In this document: positions 34,253 to 42,291 of the stretch, piece by piece
Layout of the letters: the number at the start of each line of letters is the position of its first letter
Numbering within the stretch: the stretch's first letter is position 1
Assembly: GCF_009600605.1 (NCBI RefSeq)
Contig: NZ_VWNA01000001.1
Span: 558,001 to 622,000 of the forward strand
Direction: 5' to 3'
DNA from: Segnochrobactrum spirostomi
GTDB taxonomy: Bacteria > Pseudomonadota > Alphaproteobacteria > Rhizobiales > Segnochrobactraceae
Length of the DNA stretch: 64,000 bases
Position numbers and translations under genes: made by a program
The notes under the pieces: generated by a model
What the model was told of the DNA's origin: nothing
What the model saw: the letters and a program-made list of their open reading frames with translations, nothing else
The model's database searches: none

Positions 34253-35398
34253 GTGACGGACTTGCGGCCGAAAATGGAGATGCTCCCGCATTATCTGGTG
34301 TCGCTCGGCACCACCATCCGGGCCATGCGGCTGACGGACGCGCACGCTCGGGCCGCGGCGCGGGCGACGCTCGGCATTCTGCTCGCGGTGACGATCGCGC
34401 ACCTCATCGGCCTCGAGAACCCGGCCTGGGCCGGCATCAGTGTCGTCCGTGTGTTCCAGAACGATTCCCATTCCACGCTCCGGCGCGGCGTGCAGCGGGT
34501 GTTCGGCACCGTCGGCGGCGGGCTGGTCGCCTATGGTCTGGTGCAGTGGAGCGGCCTCGGCATGCCGGCGCTCGTCGTCGTCGTCGCCCTCGTCTCGGGC
34601 CTCGCGGTCTATCTCCAGGCGACAAGCCGCTACTCCTACGCCTTCGTCCTGTTGGGGCTGACCGTCCCTCTAATCGTGTTCGATACCCTCGCCGATCCCG
34701 GCTCGGTCGGCACGGTGACGATCAACCGCGTGCTCGAAATCCTGACCGGCGTCCTCGTGGCGACCGCCTTCGACCTCATCGGCATCGACCGCGGCCACAT
34801 CGCGAACCCCCTGCCCGCGCCGCCGTCGGCGCACCTGCTCGACCGGCTGCGCTCGGTTCCACAATTCTTCCGCGAGCTCGTCGGCAAGTTCGACGCCGAG
34901 TTCGTCGGTCACGCGCTGTCGGCGGCGGTCGCGATCGCGGCGATTCCGCCAATCTGGGAGACGCTGCACCTGCCGGGGCTGGTGCAGACGCCGATCACCG
35001 CCTTCATCATCATCTCGGCCGCCCGGGACGGATCGACGGCCAAGGCGATCAACCGGGTCGGCGGCTGCTTCATCGGCGGCGCGATCGGTCTCGCCGCCGT
35101 GGCGGCCAACGGCAATATCGGGGCGGTGTGGGCGATCTTTCTCGCCGGCGGCCTGTTCTTCGCGATGCAGATCGCCCACAGCAAGACGAACGTCGCCTAT
35201 ACCGGCGCGCAGGTCGCGCTCTGCCTGCTCTTGACCATGGTGCAGGAACCGATCCCGCAGACCGATTTCGGCGAGGCGAGCAGCCGCATGTTCGGCATTC
35301 TCGGCGGCATCGTGGTGATCGCGCTCGCGAGCCTCGTCACCCTGCCGATCCGCCGGCTGATCACGAGCCGGCTCGTCAAGACGGAGCCGGGGGCGTGA
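34253..35398 (+). CDS. FUSC-family membrane protein (aromatic acid/fusaric acid exporter-like)
   Basis: A membrane protein of about 381 residues with two blocks of five to six helices (about residues 30-170 and 225-365). This fits the half-size FUSC/ArAE efflux family. AGISVVRVFQNDSHSTLRRGVQRVFGT carries the conserved LxRG-QR-GT segment at the end of the first hydrophobic pair. A GTG at 34253 gives MTDLRPKMEMLPHYLV; the ATG at 34274 is an alternative and neither has a strong Shine-Dalgarno. Substrate unknown. It is convergent with the GST gene 20 bases away. Confidence 0.75.
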   Translation: MTDLRPKMEMLPHYLVSLGTTIRAMRLTDAHARAAARATLGILLAVTIAHLIGLENPAWAGISVVRVFQNDSHSTLRRGVQRVFGTVGGGLVAYGLVQWSGLGMPALVVVVALVSGLAVYLQATSRYSYAFVLLGLTVPLIVFDTLADPGSVGTVTINRVLEILTGVLVATAFDLIGIDRGHIANPLPAPPSAHLLDRLRSVPQFFRELVGKFDAEFVGHALSAAVAIAAIPPIWETLHLPGLVQTPITAFIIISAARDGSTAKAINRVGGCFIGGAIGLAAVAANGNIGAVWAIFLAGGLFFAMQIAHSKTNVAYTGAQVALCLLLTMVQEPIPQTDFGEASSRMFGILGGIVVIALASLVTLPIRRLITSRLVKTEPGA

Positions 35399-35417
35399 TC
35401 AGATCGACGAAGTCTGA

Positions 35418-36038
35418 TCAGATCCCGAATGGCTGCACGATCTCCTGGAAGGCCGGAAGCGCCTCGCAACGCTGCGAATGGGCGACCAGCGCCGGGTAGC
35501 GATCGGCCGGCAAAAGCTCGGGATGCGCCTCGCTCGTGAAGCGCAGCGCGCAGGCGAGCGCGATGTCGGCGTGGCCGATCTCCTCGCCGAACCAGAACGG
35601 CGTCGTGCGCCCCGCCCGATCGATCTCCAAGATCGCGAGCACGTTGCCGACCTGCCCCTCGCAGCGCTCGGTCCAGGCGGCGGACGTCTCCTCGTGCAGG
35701 GCCCTCTCGTAGACGAGCGAGACCGCCTTGTCGGCGAGCCCGGTGGCGAGCGCGGCAACCTTCAACGCATGCCGCCGTAGCCGCCCCTCACGGGCGATCA
35801 AGGCCCGCTCCGGCCCGACATGCTCGTCGAGATAATCCAGAATGGCGCCGCTCTCGATCAAGACCTCGCCGTCGTCGAGCACGAGGGTCGGCACGCGGCG
35901 CAGCGGGTTGAAGCGCGCAACCTCGTCGGCATTGCGGAACACCGACCACGGGCGATGCTCGAACGGGATCTCGTAGAGCTTGAGGGCGATCGCGACGCGC
36001 CGCACGAACGGGGAATCATATTGGCCGATCAGGATCAT
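35418..36038 (-). CDS. Glutathione S-transferase family protein
   Basis: A 206-residue GST-fold protein. The thioredoxin-like N-domain begins MILIGQYDSPFVRRVAIALK, with the Ser/Phe of SPFVRR in the catalytic position of beta-class-like enzymes. RRVPTLVLDDGEVLIESGAI gives the cis-Pro and the ES glutathione-binding pair. The helical C-domain contains FGEEIGHADIALACALRF, the conserved N-capping/hydrophobic-staple Asp region. It is typical of proteobacterial detoxification GSTs with no assigned substrate. Confidence 0.88.
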   Translation of the reverse strand: MILIGQYDSPFVRRVAIALKLYEIPFEHRPWSVFRNADEVARFNPLRRVPTLVLDDGEVLIESGAILDYLDEHVGPERALIAREGRLRRHALKVAALATGLADKAVSLVYERALHEETSAAWTERCEGQVGNVLAILEIDRAGRTTPFWFGEEIGHADIALACALRFTSEAHPELLPADRYPALVAHSQRCEALPAFQEIVQPFGI

Positions 36039-36102
36039 CTGCGCCTCCGGGCTGGCTTCGACGATTATCTTTTCCGATGATCGCGTCGGTCCAATGAAAG
36101 CT

Positions 36103-37317
36103 TCAGATGAGTTCGGGGTCCAGCGTGAATAATTCCTGCGCCCGGCCGACGCCGCGCAGCGCGTAGCGCCCGACCGAGACGAGACGGACGCGCTCCGGAT
36201 CGGGCGTCGCGGCGGCGAAGGCGGCTGAGAACAGGACTTCGCGATCGACCGACCGGCACATTGACGCGATGCGGCTCACCTCGTTCACCGCCGGGCCCAC
36301 CACCGTGAAGTCGAGCCGGCTCTCGCTGCCGATATTGCCGTAGAGCACCTCGCCGATATGGAGGCCGAGATAGACGCCGGTCTGGGCCCGGCCCTCCCGG
36401 GTGCGGCGCGCGTTGAGCTCGCGCACCCGGCGGCGAAGGTCCGCCTCGGCTTTGAGCGCGCACCGGCACGCCTCGGCGGGATCGTCGGCCCGGAAGATCG
36501 CGAGCGTGCCGTCGCCGATCAGCTTCAGGACGTCGCCGCCGGCCTCGTAAACCGCCGAGATGACGGCCTCGGCATAATCATTGAGGAGCGGGATGATCTC
36601 GTCCGGCGGCGCCGTGTCGGTGATGCGGGTGTAGCCGCGCAGGTCCGAGAACCAGAGCACGGCGCTGATGCGGTCCGAAACGCCCCGGGTGATGCGGCCG
36701 TCGAGCACCCGCCGGCCGGCATCCTTGCCGAGATAGACCTCGACGAGGGTTTCGGCGATGTCGGCGAGCGAGGCGCATTTGACCGCGAGCGCGAGCGGCG
36801 GCACGAGACGGCGCAACGCTTCGAGATCCTCCTCGGTGAAGCCTCCCGACCGTTTCGTCGTCCATTGGGAGAAGACACAATCCATCTCGCCGATGATGCC
36901 GGCGCGGCCGAAGCGCTGGATCATGGCGTAATAATCGGTGATCCCGTCGCCCCGCATCGTCTCGAGGATCGGGAACGGCAGGTCGAGGCCGGGATCGAGG
37001 CGGTGGCGCAGCTCGGACAACCCGGCATGAAAGAGGTGATAGAGCGGGCTGCGCTGCCAGCTCAGCGCCGCCTCGCCATCGCGCGTGCTGCCGTAGCGGA
37101 TGAGCGGCTCCTCCAGGAGGGTGTCGCTGCGCCAGCGGAAGGCGCGGCCTTCGTAGGTCGGATGCAGGGTGTCGATGACGACGATGCCGCGGTCGACCGG
37201 CAGGCCGGCTTCGCAGCACATTTCGCAGAACTGCCGCAGCAGGACGGATTCGTCGCCGCCCTTGAGGCCCCGCGCGACCACCCAGGCGCCGATCCGTACG
37301 ATGTCGCGCTCGTTCAT
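36103..37317 (-). CDS. Class III adenylate/guanylate cyclase
   Basis: A 404-residue soluble protein. The C-terminal cyclase domain (about 215-380) has the metal-binding Asp in LWFSDLRGYTRITD, the second Asp in LKLIGDGTLAIFRAD, and the transition-state region VYLGLHIGEVLYGNIGSESR. NEVSRIASMCR fits the conserved N/R that stabilises the transition state. The N-terminal 200 residues carry no domain I can name; the same architecture is common in rhizobial genomes, which have many such cyclases. No transmembrane segment is visible, so a cytoplasmic signal is presumed. Upstream start MNERDIVR is chosen over a longer random N-terminus. Confidence 0.85.
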   Translation of the reverse strand: MNERDIVRIGAWVVARGLKGGDESVLLRQFCEMCCEAGLPVDRGIVVIDTLHPTYEGRAFRWRSDTLLEEPLIRYGSTRDGEAALSWQRSPLYHLFHAGLSELRHRLDPGLDLPFPILETMRGDGITDYYAMIQRFGRAGIIGEMDCVFSQWTTKRSGGFTEEDLEALRRLVPPLALAVKCASLADIAETLVEVYLGKDAGRRVLDGRITRGVSDRISAVLWFSDLRGYTRITDTAPPDEIIPLLNDYAEAVISAVYEAGGDVLKLIGDGTLAIFRADDPAEACRCALKAEADLRRRVRELNARRTREGRAQTGVYLGLHIGEVLYGNIGSESRLDFTVVGPAVNEVSRIASMCRSVDREVLFSAAFAAATPDPERVRLVSVGRYALRGVGRAQELFTLDPELI

Positions 37318-37451
37318 GGCGGGCTTCCTTTCGGCTGGCTCTTTTCGGGAGGCGATCCCAATCCGCCGGCGCTCGGCCACGGGACGACACCAAGGACGGC
37401 ATGCGGATCGGGGGTGGCCAACGGGCGAGGCCGCGGCGCAGCCTCGATTAT

Positions 37452-38318
37452 CTAAGTCGCCTCCCCGCGTATCCAAGTCGCGAAGGCGTCCATCGCCGGG
37501 CTCATCGGCCGCGATTTCAACCATGTGAGCCAATAGCGCCCCTTGTCGATCGCGGTCGCGAAAGGCTGGCGGAGCATCCCCGCCGCAAGCTGCCGGCCGA
37601 ACATCGCGGGCGGTGCGAGCGCCACGCCGAAGCCCTGAAGCGCCGCCTCGATCATGGTTGAGGAGGAATCGAAGACGGGGCCGCGAACAGCCGGCGCCGC
37701 GGCGCCGGCCGCGGCGAACCAATGCGGCCACTCGTCCGCCCGATAGGACCGCAGGAGCACGCAGCGGCCGAGGTCCGCGGGCTCGCGCAGCGTGTCGGCG
37801 ATCTCCGGGACAGCGAGGGGCGAAAGGGGGGCCTCCATCAAAGGCTCGCTCTCGGTGCCGTGCCAGGCGCCGTCGCCGAAGCGGACGGCGAAATCGAGGC
37901 CCTCGGCGGCGATGTCGACGCGGTTGTTGTTGGTCGAAAGCCTGAGGTCGACGAACGGATGGGCCTCGTGAAAGGCCGCGAGCCGGGGCATCAACCAGCC
38001 GACCGCGAAGGTGCCGACCGCGCCGACGGTGAGGATCGCGCGCACGTGGCCGCTTTCGAAGCGTTCGAGGAGATCGCCGATGCGATCGAAGGACTCGCGC
38101 AGGGCCGGCAGCAGGGCGTGCCCCTCGTCGGTGAGGGCGAGCCCGCGCGGCAGGCGGCGGAACAAGGGCGCGCCGAGCCGCGCCTCGAGCGCCTTCACCT
38201 GATGGCTGACCGCCGCCTGGGTGACGTTGAGCTCGATCGCCGCGCGCGTGAAGCTGAGGTGGCGGGCCGACGTCTCGAACGCTCGCAGGGCATTGAGTGG
38301 CAGATGCGGGCGAACCAT
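37452..38318 (-). CDS. LysR-type regulator, AmpR-like
   Basis: A 288-residue LTTR whose N-terminus MVRPHLPLNALRAFETSARH and FTRAAIELNVTQAAVSHQVK match AmpR closely. The effector domain carries VGTFAVGWLMPRLAAFHEAHPFVDLRLSTNNN, also AmpR/GcvA-like. AmpR responds to muropeptides and activates a divergent beta-lactamase. Here the divergent neighbour at 38418 is a class D beta-lactamase, so a resistance-regulator role is well supported by context. The start has no strong Shine-Dalgarno in view. Confidence 0.88.
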   Translation of the reverse strand: MVRPHLPLNALRAFETSARHLSFTRAAIELNVTQAAVSHQVKALEARLGAPLFRRLPRGLALTDEGHALLPALRESFDRIGDLLERFESGHVRAILTVGAVGTFAVGWLMPRLAAFHEAHPFVDLRLSTNNNRVDIAAEGLDFAVRFGDGAWHGTESEPLMEAPLSPLAVPEIADTLREPADLGRCVLLRSYRADEWPHWFAAAGAAAPAVRGPVFDSSSTMIEAALQGFGVALAPPAMFGRQLAAGMLRQPFATAIDKGRYWLTWLKSRPMSPAMDAFATWIRGEAT

Positions 38319-38326
38319 GTGACCCC

Positions 38327-38337
38327 TAGAAAAACTA
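38327..38337. promoter_or_regulatory. Possible LysR/AmpR half-dyad near the ampR-like start
   Basis: TAGAAAAACTA is a short inverted repeat (TAG-N5-CTA) in the 99-base region between the AmpR-like gene and the beta-lactamase. Its position 9 bases from the regulator start would suit autorepression, but the match is short. Confidence 0.3.
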
Positions 38338-38417
38338 ATCTCTCGGCCGAGCAATCGTCGTTTGTGCCCGCCTCTGGGCGATTTTAGAGGTGGGCTACCC
38401 GAACGAGGAGGCAGCTC

Positions 38418-39248
38418 ATGCTCGACAGACGTCAATTCAATTTAGGGCTTCTGATGGCCGGGGCGGCCGGTCTCGTGGCCCTGCCGCGCACCGCGGCGAT
38501 CGCCGGACCGACCGATCCGAGCGTCGCCACCGTCGTCGCCGACGCCGACAGCGGCCGTGTCCTCGCCCGCAGCGGCCCGGCGGCCGAGCGCGCCAGTCCC
38601 TGCTCCACCTTCAAGATCCCGATCGCGCTGATGGGTTTCGAGACGGGCATTCTCGAAGACCCGACCCACCCGGTGTGGACCTACCGGCCCGACCTGCCCG
38701 CGAGCCGTCCGGAGGAGAAGGGCGCGATCGACCCGACCGCCTGGCTCCGCGATTCCGTCGTCTGGTATTCGCAGGAGATCACCCGCAAGCTCGGCGTGGC
38801 GCGCTTCCGGGGCTTCGTCGATGCGTTCCACTACGGCAATATGGACGTGTCCGGCAATCCGGGCGCGAACGACGGCCTGACCAGGGCGTGGCTCGTCTCC
38901 TCGCTCCAGATCTCCGCGGACGAACAGGTCGCCTTCCTCCGCCGCATGCTCGGCCGCGAGCTCGGGCTGTCCGGCCACGCTTATGCGATGACGGCCGAGA
39001 CCATGCCGGAGTTCCAGGCCGCCGGCGGCTGGACGGTGCACGGCAAGACCGGCAGCGGCCGGGCTCAGCGAACTGACGGCAAACCGGCCCAGAATAGGCC
39101 GCTCGGCTGGTTCGTCGGCTGGGCCGAAAAGGGCGGCCGGCGGGTCGTGTTCGCGCGCCGGCAGGTGTTCGACCACCCGTCGGACGCCCTCAATGGCCGC
39201 AAGGTTCGCAACGGGCTCCTCGCCGATCTCGCGGGGCTCGCCGGCTGA
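38418..39248 (+). CDS. Class D (OXA-type) beta-lactamase
   Basis: A 276-residue secreted serine beta-lactamase. A twin-arginine-like signal (LDRRQFNLGLLMAGAAGL) precedes the mature domain. All class D motifs are present: the active site S63-T-F-K66, S113-V-V in RDSVVWYSQ, Y139-G-N in FHYGN, W158 in TRAWLVSS, and K210-T-G in VHGKTGSG. The carboxylated-lysine position is K66. It is divergently oriented to an AmpR-like gene, the arrangement of inducible chromosomal beta-lactamases. Spectrum cannot be predicted. GAGGAGG precedes the ATG. Confidence 0.93.
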   Translation: MLDRRQFNLGLLMAGAAGLVALPRTAAIAGPTDPSVATVVADADSGRVLARSGPAAERASPCSTFKIPIALMGFETGILEDPTHPVWTYRPDLPASRPEEKGAIDPTAWLRDSVVWYSQEITRKLGVARFRGFVDAFHYGNMDVSGNPGANDGLTRAWLVSSLQISADEQVAFLRRMLGRELGLSGHAYAMTAETMPEFQAAGGWTVHGKTGSGRAQRTDGKPAQNRPLGWFVGWAEKGGRRVVFARRQVFDHPSDALNGRKVRNGLLADLAGLAG

Positions 39249-39355
39249 CCCGGCACGGACATCGGGGGCACGCCATCACACCTTTGCGCTTCGCTTCGGC
39301 TCGCCGCGCATGCTAATGGCGCGATCGCCCTCGTATCGCGTTCCCGGCCCCACCG

Positions 39356-40585
39356 ATGTCCCCCTCCGACACTGCGTTGCCCGCCCGTCTCGCCGAGACG
39401 AGCTATTGGTCGTTCTGGTCGGCGCGCGTGCTGACCTCGGCGAGCTTCCAGATCGCCGCGGTGGTGGTCGGATGGCAGCTCTATTCACTGACCTCGAGCG
39501 CCTTCGATCTCGGCCTTGTCGGCCTCTGTCAGTTCCTGCCGATGCTGGTGCTGACCCTGCCGGCCGGCCACATCGCCGACCGGTTCGACCGGCGCACGGT
39601 GGTGCGGCTCTGCCAATGGGTCGAGGGGGCGACGATGGCCTGCCTGTGCATCGCCTCGGCGACCGGCGCGATCTCCCCGCCCCTCATCTTCACCGCGGCC
39701 GCCATTCTCGGCGCCTGCCGCACGATCGAGCTGCCGGCGATGGCGGCGCTGTTGCCCGGCGTCGTCGGCACCCCGCTTTTGCCGCGCGCGGTCGCCCTGT
39801 CGGCCTCGGCGATGGAGACGGCGACGATCCTCGGCCCTGCTCTCGGGGGCGTCCTCTATCTCGCCGGCCCGAAGATCGCCTACGGCATCGTCGCGGTGCT
39901 CTATGCGGCGGCGAGCCTGTGCATCTGGTCGATCAAGCTCGCCGCGCCCCACGTCGCGCGCCGCGAGCCGGTCAGCCTCGACAATCTCCTGTCCGGCTTC
40001 CGCTTCATCCGCGCCAAGCCGATCATCCTCGGTGCCATCTCGCTCGACATGGTGGCGGTGCTGCTCGGCGGAGCGACCGCCCTCCTCCCGATCTATGCCC
40101 GCGACATCCTGCACACGAGTTCGCTCGGGCTCGGTGCGCTCAGGGCGGCCCCGGCGGTCGGCGCGCTGCTCACCTCGCTGCTCCTCGCCCGCCGTCCCCT
40201 TTCGAAGCGCGTCGGCGTCACGATGTTCACCGCCGTCGCCGTGTTCGGCGCGGGCACGGTCCTGTTCGGGCTCTCGACCTCGTTCCCGCTCTCCCTCGTC
40301 GCCCTGACGCTGATGGGCGCCGCGGACGTCGTCAGCGTGGTGATCCGCTCGACGCTCGTCCAGCTCGAGACGCCCGACGCCATGCGCGGCCGCGTCAGCG
40401 CGGTGAACTTCCTCTTCGTCGGCACCTCGAACCAGCTCGGCGAGTTCGAATCCGGCACCACGGCGGCACTGTTCGGCACCGTCCCGGCGGTGGTGATCGG
40501 CGGCATCGGCACGATCCTCGTCGCCGTCCTGTGGTCGCGGCTCTTCCCCGCGCTGCGGAAGGTCGATTCCATGCGCGACCTCTGA
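39356..40585 (+). CDS. MFS transporter (MFS_3/EntS-like), copy A
   Basis: A 409-residue membrane protein of about 12 helices. The motif A loop GHIADRFDRRTVVRL and the late MRGRVSAVNFLFVGTSNQLG are typical of the EntS/MFS_3 exporter family. It is closely similar along its full length to the protein at 43659-44888 (identical stretches such as FQIAAVV, LGLVGLCQFLPML, FGLSTSF, SNQLGEFESG), so the two are paralogues from a local duplication. No regulator is immediately adjacent and the substrate is unknown. Confidence 0.88.
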   Translation: MSPSDTALPARLAETSYWSFWSARVLTSASFQIAAVVVGWQLYSLTSSAFDLGLVGLCQFLPMLVLTLPAGHIADRFDRRTVVRLCQWVEGATMACLCIASATGAISPPLIFTAAAILGACRTIELPAMAALLPGVVGTPLLPRAVALSASAMETATILGPALGGVLYLAGPKIAYGIVAVLYAAASLCIWSIKLAAPHVARREPVSLDNLLSGFRFIRAKPIILGAISLDMVAVLLGGATALLPIYARDILHTSSLGLGALRAAPAVGALLTSLLLARRPLSKRVGVTMFTAVAVFGAGTVLFGLSTSFPLSLVALTLMGAADVVSVVIRSTLVQLETPDAMRGRVSAVNFLFVGTSNQLGEFESGTTAALFGTVPAVVIGGIGTILVAVLWSRLFPALRKVDSMRDL

Positions 40586-40890
40586 CGGCCCCGCGGAAAT
40601 TTCTCGATTTCACTGATTGATGCAGCGGTGCGAGCGCTCTGGCCGACGCTCCCGCCCCACACTCTCCGCGCGCGCCTTTCCCCCGCCTCGCCGCCTCTAT
40701 CCCAACGACGCCGAATTGAACGCGAGACATAACGCACGCGAGAACCGCTGCCCGGCGCGCACGGTCGCGCGGTCGTCGCCCCCGCAGCACGCGATCGCCT
40801 CGTCCAGCGTGCCATGGGTACGCGCCAGATTAGACAGAAAAACTTATAAGTTTGTCTTCATAGTTTGCCGGCGGTCTGCTATGTGGGGGT
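40586..40890. other. 305-base intergenic region with a possible gene remnant and the marR promoter
   Basis: The right end holds the MarR palindrome (40840-40853). On the minus strand from about 40833 to 40697 one frame reads TLDEAIACCGGDDRATVRAG and then stops. This resembles the conserved start of small alphaproteobacterial proteins with LDEA---CGGD-R-A--A, but it is only about 40 codons and lacks a clear start, so it is noted as a possible remnant only. Confidence 0.3.
40840..40853. promoter_or_regulatory. Perfect palindrome in the marR promoter
   Basis: AAACTTATAAGTTT is an exact 14-bp palindrome in an otherwise GC-rich region, 37 bases upstream of the MarR-family start. Its AT-rich dyad form is what MarR proteins bind. 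It is probably an autoregulatory operator for marR and the co-directional genes. Confidence 0.7.
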
Positions 40891-41340
40891 ATGGATCAAC
40901 CTCCGCCTCCCGACGCAGCACAAGCAGCCGCCCTGGCGGCCGAAATTCGCGCGCTGCTCGGTAAACTCCGACGTCGGCTGCGCGACCAGGCGGATATCGG
41001 TGATTTGACCCCTTCGCAGGTCTCCGCACTTCTTCGCCTGGAGCGGGAGGGCCCCGCCACCGCATCGAGCCTTGCGCGCGCGGAAGGCATGAGACCCCAA
41101 TCCATGGGGACGGTCATCGCCGCGCTCGAGGCGGCTGGCCTGGTGCAGGGCCAGCCGGACCCCACGGACGGTCGGCGTATCCTTCTCTCTCTCACCGACT
41201 CCTGCCGTGAATGGATTCGCCGTGGGCGTGCGGCGCGGCAGGATTGGCTAAGCAACTCTCTGCAGACCCGGCTTTCGGCCGAGGACCTGAACGTCGTCGG
41301 CCGCGCGGTCACGTTGCTGGCGCGGTTGACCGACGGCTGA
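40891..41340 (+). CDS. MarR-family transcriptional regulator
   Basis: A 149-residue winged-helix regulator. The core is LTPSQVSALLRLEREGPATA, SSLARAEGMRPQSMGTVIAA (recognition helix) and the wing GLVQGQPDPTDGRRILLSLT with the conserved D-R pair. It heads a compact unit with an isochorismatase-like hydrolase, a membrane protein and an MFS exporter, the usual partners of MarR drug or phenolic sensors. The unit's codon use is slightly less GC-biased than its neighbours, hinting at acquisition. Confidence 0.9.
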   Translation: MDQPPPPDAAQAAALAAEIRALLGKLRRRLRDQADIGDLTPSQVSALLRLEREGPATASSLARAEGMRPQSMGTVIAALEAAGLVQGQPDPTDGRRILLSLTDSCREWIRRGRAARQDWLSNSLQTRLSAEDLNVVGRAVTLLARLTDG

Positions 41341-41375
41341 ATTCCTTCGTCTCATCAATCCTTGAGAACAAAGTC

Positions 41376-41960
41376 ATGCCGGTAACGATGCTCGACGCCA
41401 GGACGGCCCTGCTGGTCGTCGATCTTCAAAAGGGAATCGTGCGCTCTGCCGCTGCCGACCTGAGCGACGACGTGCCCTCGATGCCCGAGGTGCTCCACCG
41501 TGTGCGCGCATTGATCGACGCGTTCCGCCGGCATGCTCTGCCGGTGGTGCTGATCAATGTCGCAGGCGGCGCGCCAGGGCGCACCGATGAGCCCGCGCGC
41601 TTCAGCGGTTCGCTCCCGGAGGGCTTCACCGATTTCGTCGCCGAGCTGGGCCAAAGGCCGGAAGACATTGTCGTCACCAAGCGAAGCTGGGGCGCGTTCG
41701 CCAACACGGACCTCGATGCGCGGCTGCGGGCCATCGACATCACCCAGGTGGTCGTCTGCGGCGTCGCGACCGGAGCCGGGGTCGAGGCGACTGCGCGCCA
41801 AGCTTTCGAGCAAGGCTACAACGTCACGCTGGCGATCGACGCCATGACCGACCGGCGCGCGGTCGCACACCGCTACAGCATCGACAGCGTGTTCCCCCGT
41901 CTCGGCGAGACCGGAACCGCGCAGGACATCGTCGATCTGCTTGATGCAAGGAATGTCTGA
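41376..41960 (+). CDS. Isochorismatase-family cysteine hydrolase
   Basis: A 194-residue alpha/beta hydrolase of the isochorismatase/nicotinamidase superfamily. The catalytic triad is visible: D16 in LLVVDLQKG, K102 in VVTKRSWGAF, and C128 in VVCGVATGAGVEATAR with the preceding cis-peptide GV. The family includes isochorismatases, nicotinamidases and biuret or maleamate hydrolases; this copy's substrate is unassigned. It is 35 bases after marR, and its stop is overlapped by the start region of the membrane-protein gene. Confidence 0.88.
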   Translation: MPVTMLDARTALLVVDLQKGIVRSAAADLSDDVPSMPEVLHRVRALIDAFRRHALPVVLINVAGGAPGRTDEPARFSGSLPEGFTDFVAELGQRPEDIVVTKRSWGAFANTDLDARLRAIDITQVVVCGVATGAGVEATARQAFEQGYNVTLAIDAMTDRRAVAHRYSIDSVFPRLGETGTAQDIVDLLDARNV

Positions 41961-41961
41961 C

Positions 41962-42291
41962 ATGCCGTGGCTTCATCTGCTCGCCCACTTCGCCGGCGGC
42001 CTCTTCCTCGCCAACGCGATTCCGCATCTCGTGAGCGGGACGATGGGCCGCTCCTTCCAAAGCCCGTTCGCCAAGCCAGCCGGCGAAGGCCTCTCCTCAT
42101 CGACCGTCAATGTGATGTGGGGATTTGCCAATCTTGTCCTGGCCTATGTTCTCATCTGTCGGGTCGCGCGCTTCGATCTCCAGAGCACGGGCGACGCGGC
42201 CGCACTCGGCCTCGGCATGTTGCTGATCTCGCTCTTCTCGGCCCGGCATTTCGGCCGCTTCCACGGCGGGAACGGGGCGACCAAACCGTGA
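41962..42291 (+). CDS. Small membrane protein of unknown function
   Basis: About 109 residues with three hydrophobic stretches: LHLLAHFAGGLFLANAIPHL, NVMWGFANLVLAYVLICRVA and AALGLGMLLISLFSA. The opening HFAGGLFLANAIPHLVSGTMG resembles a widespread uncharacterised bacterial membrane family. ATG at 41962 is preferred because AAGGA lies about 8 bases upstream; ATGs at 41953 and 41941 are alternatives that overlap the isochorismatase gene. Its stop overlaps the GTG start of the MFS gene (GTGA). No function can be assigned beyond membership of the marR unit. Confidence 0.65.
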   Translation: MPWLHLLAHFAGGLFLANAIPHLVSGTMGRSFQSPFAKPAGEGLSSSTVNVMWGFANLVLAYVLICRVARFDLQSTGDAAALGLGMLLISLFSARHFGRFHGGNGATKP

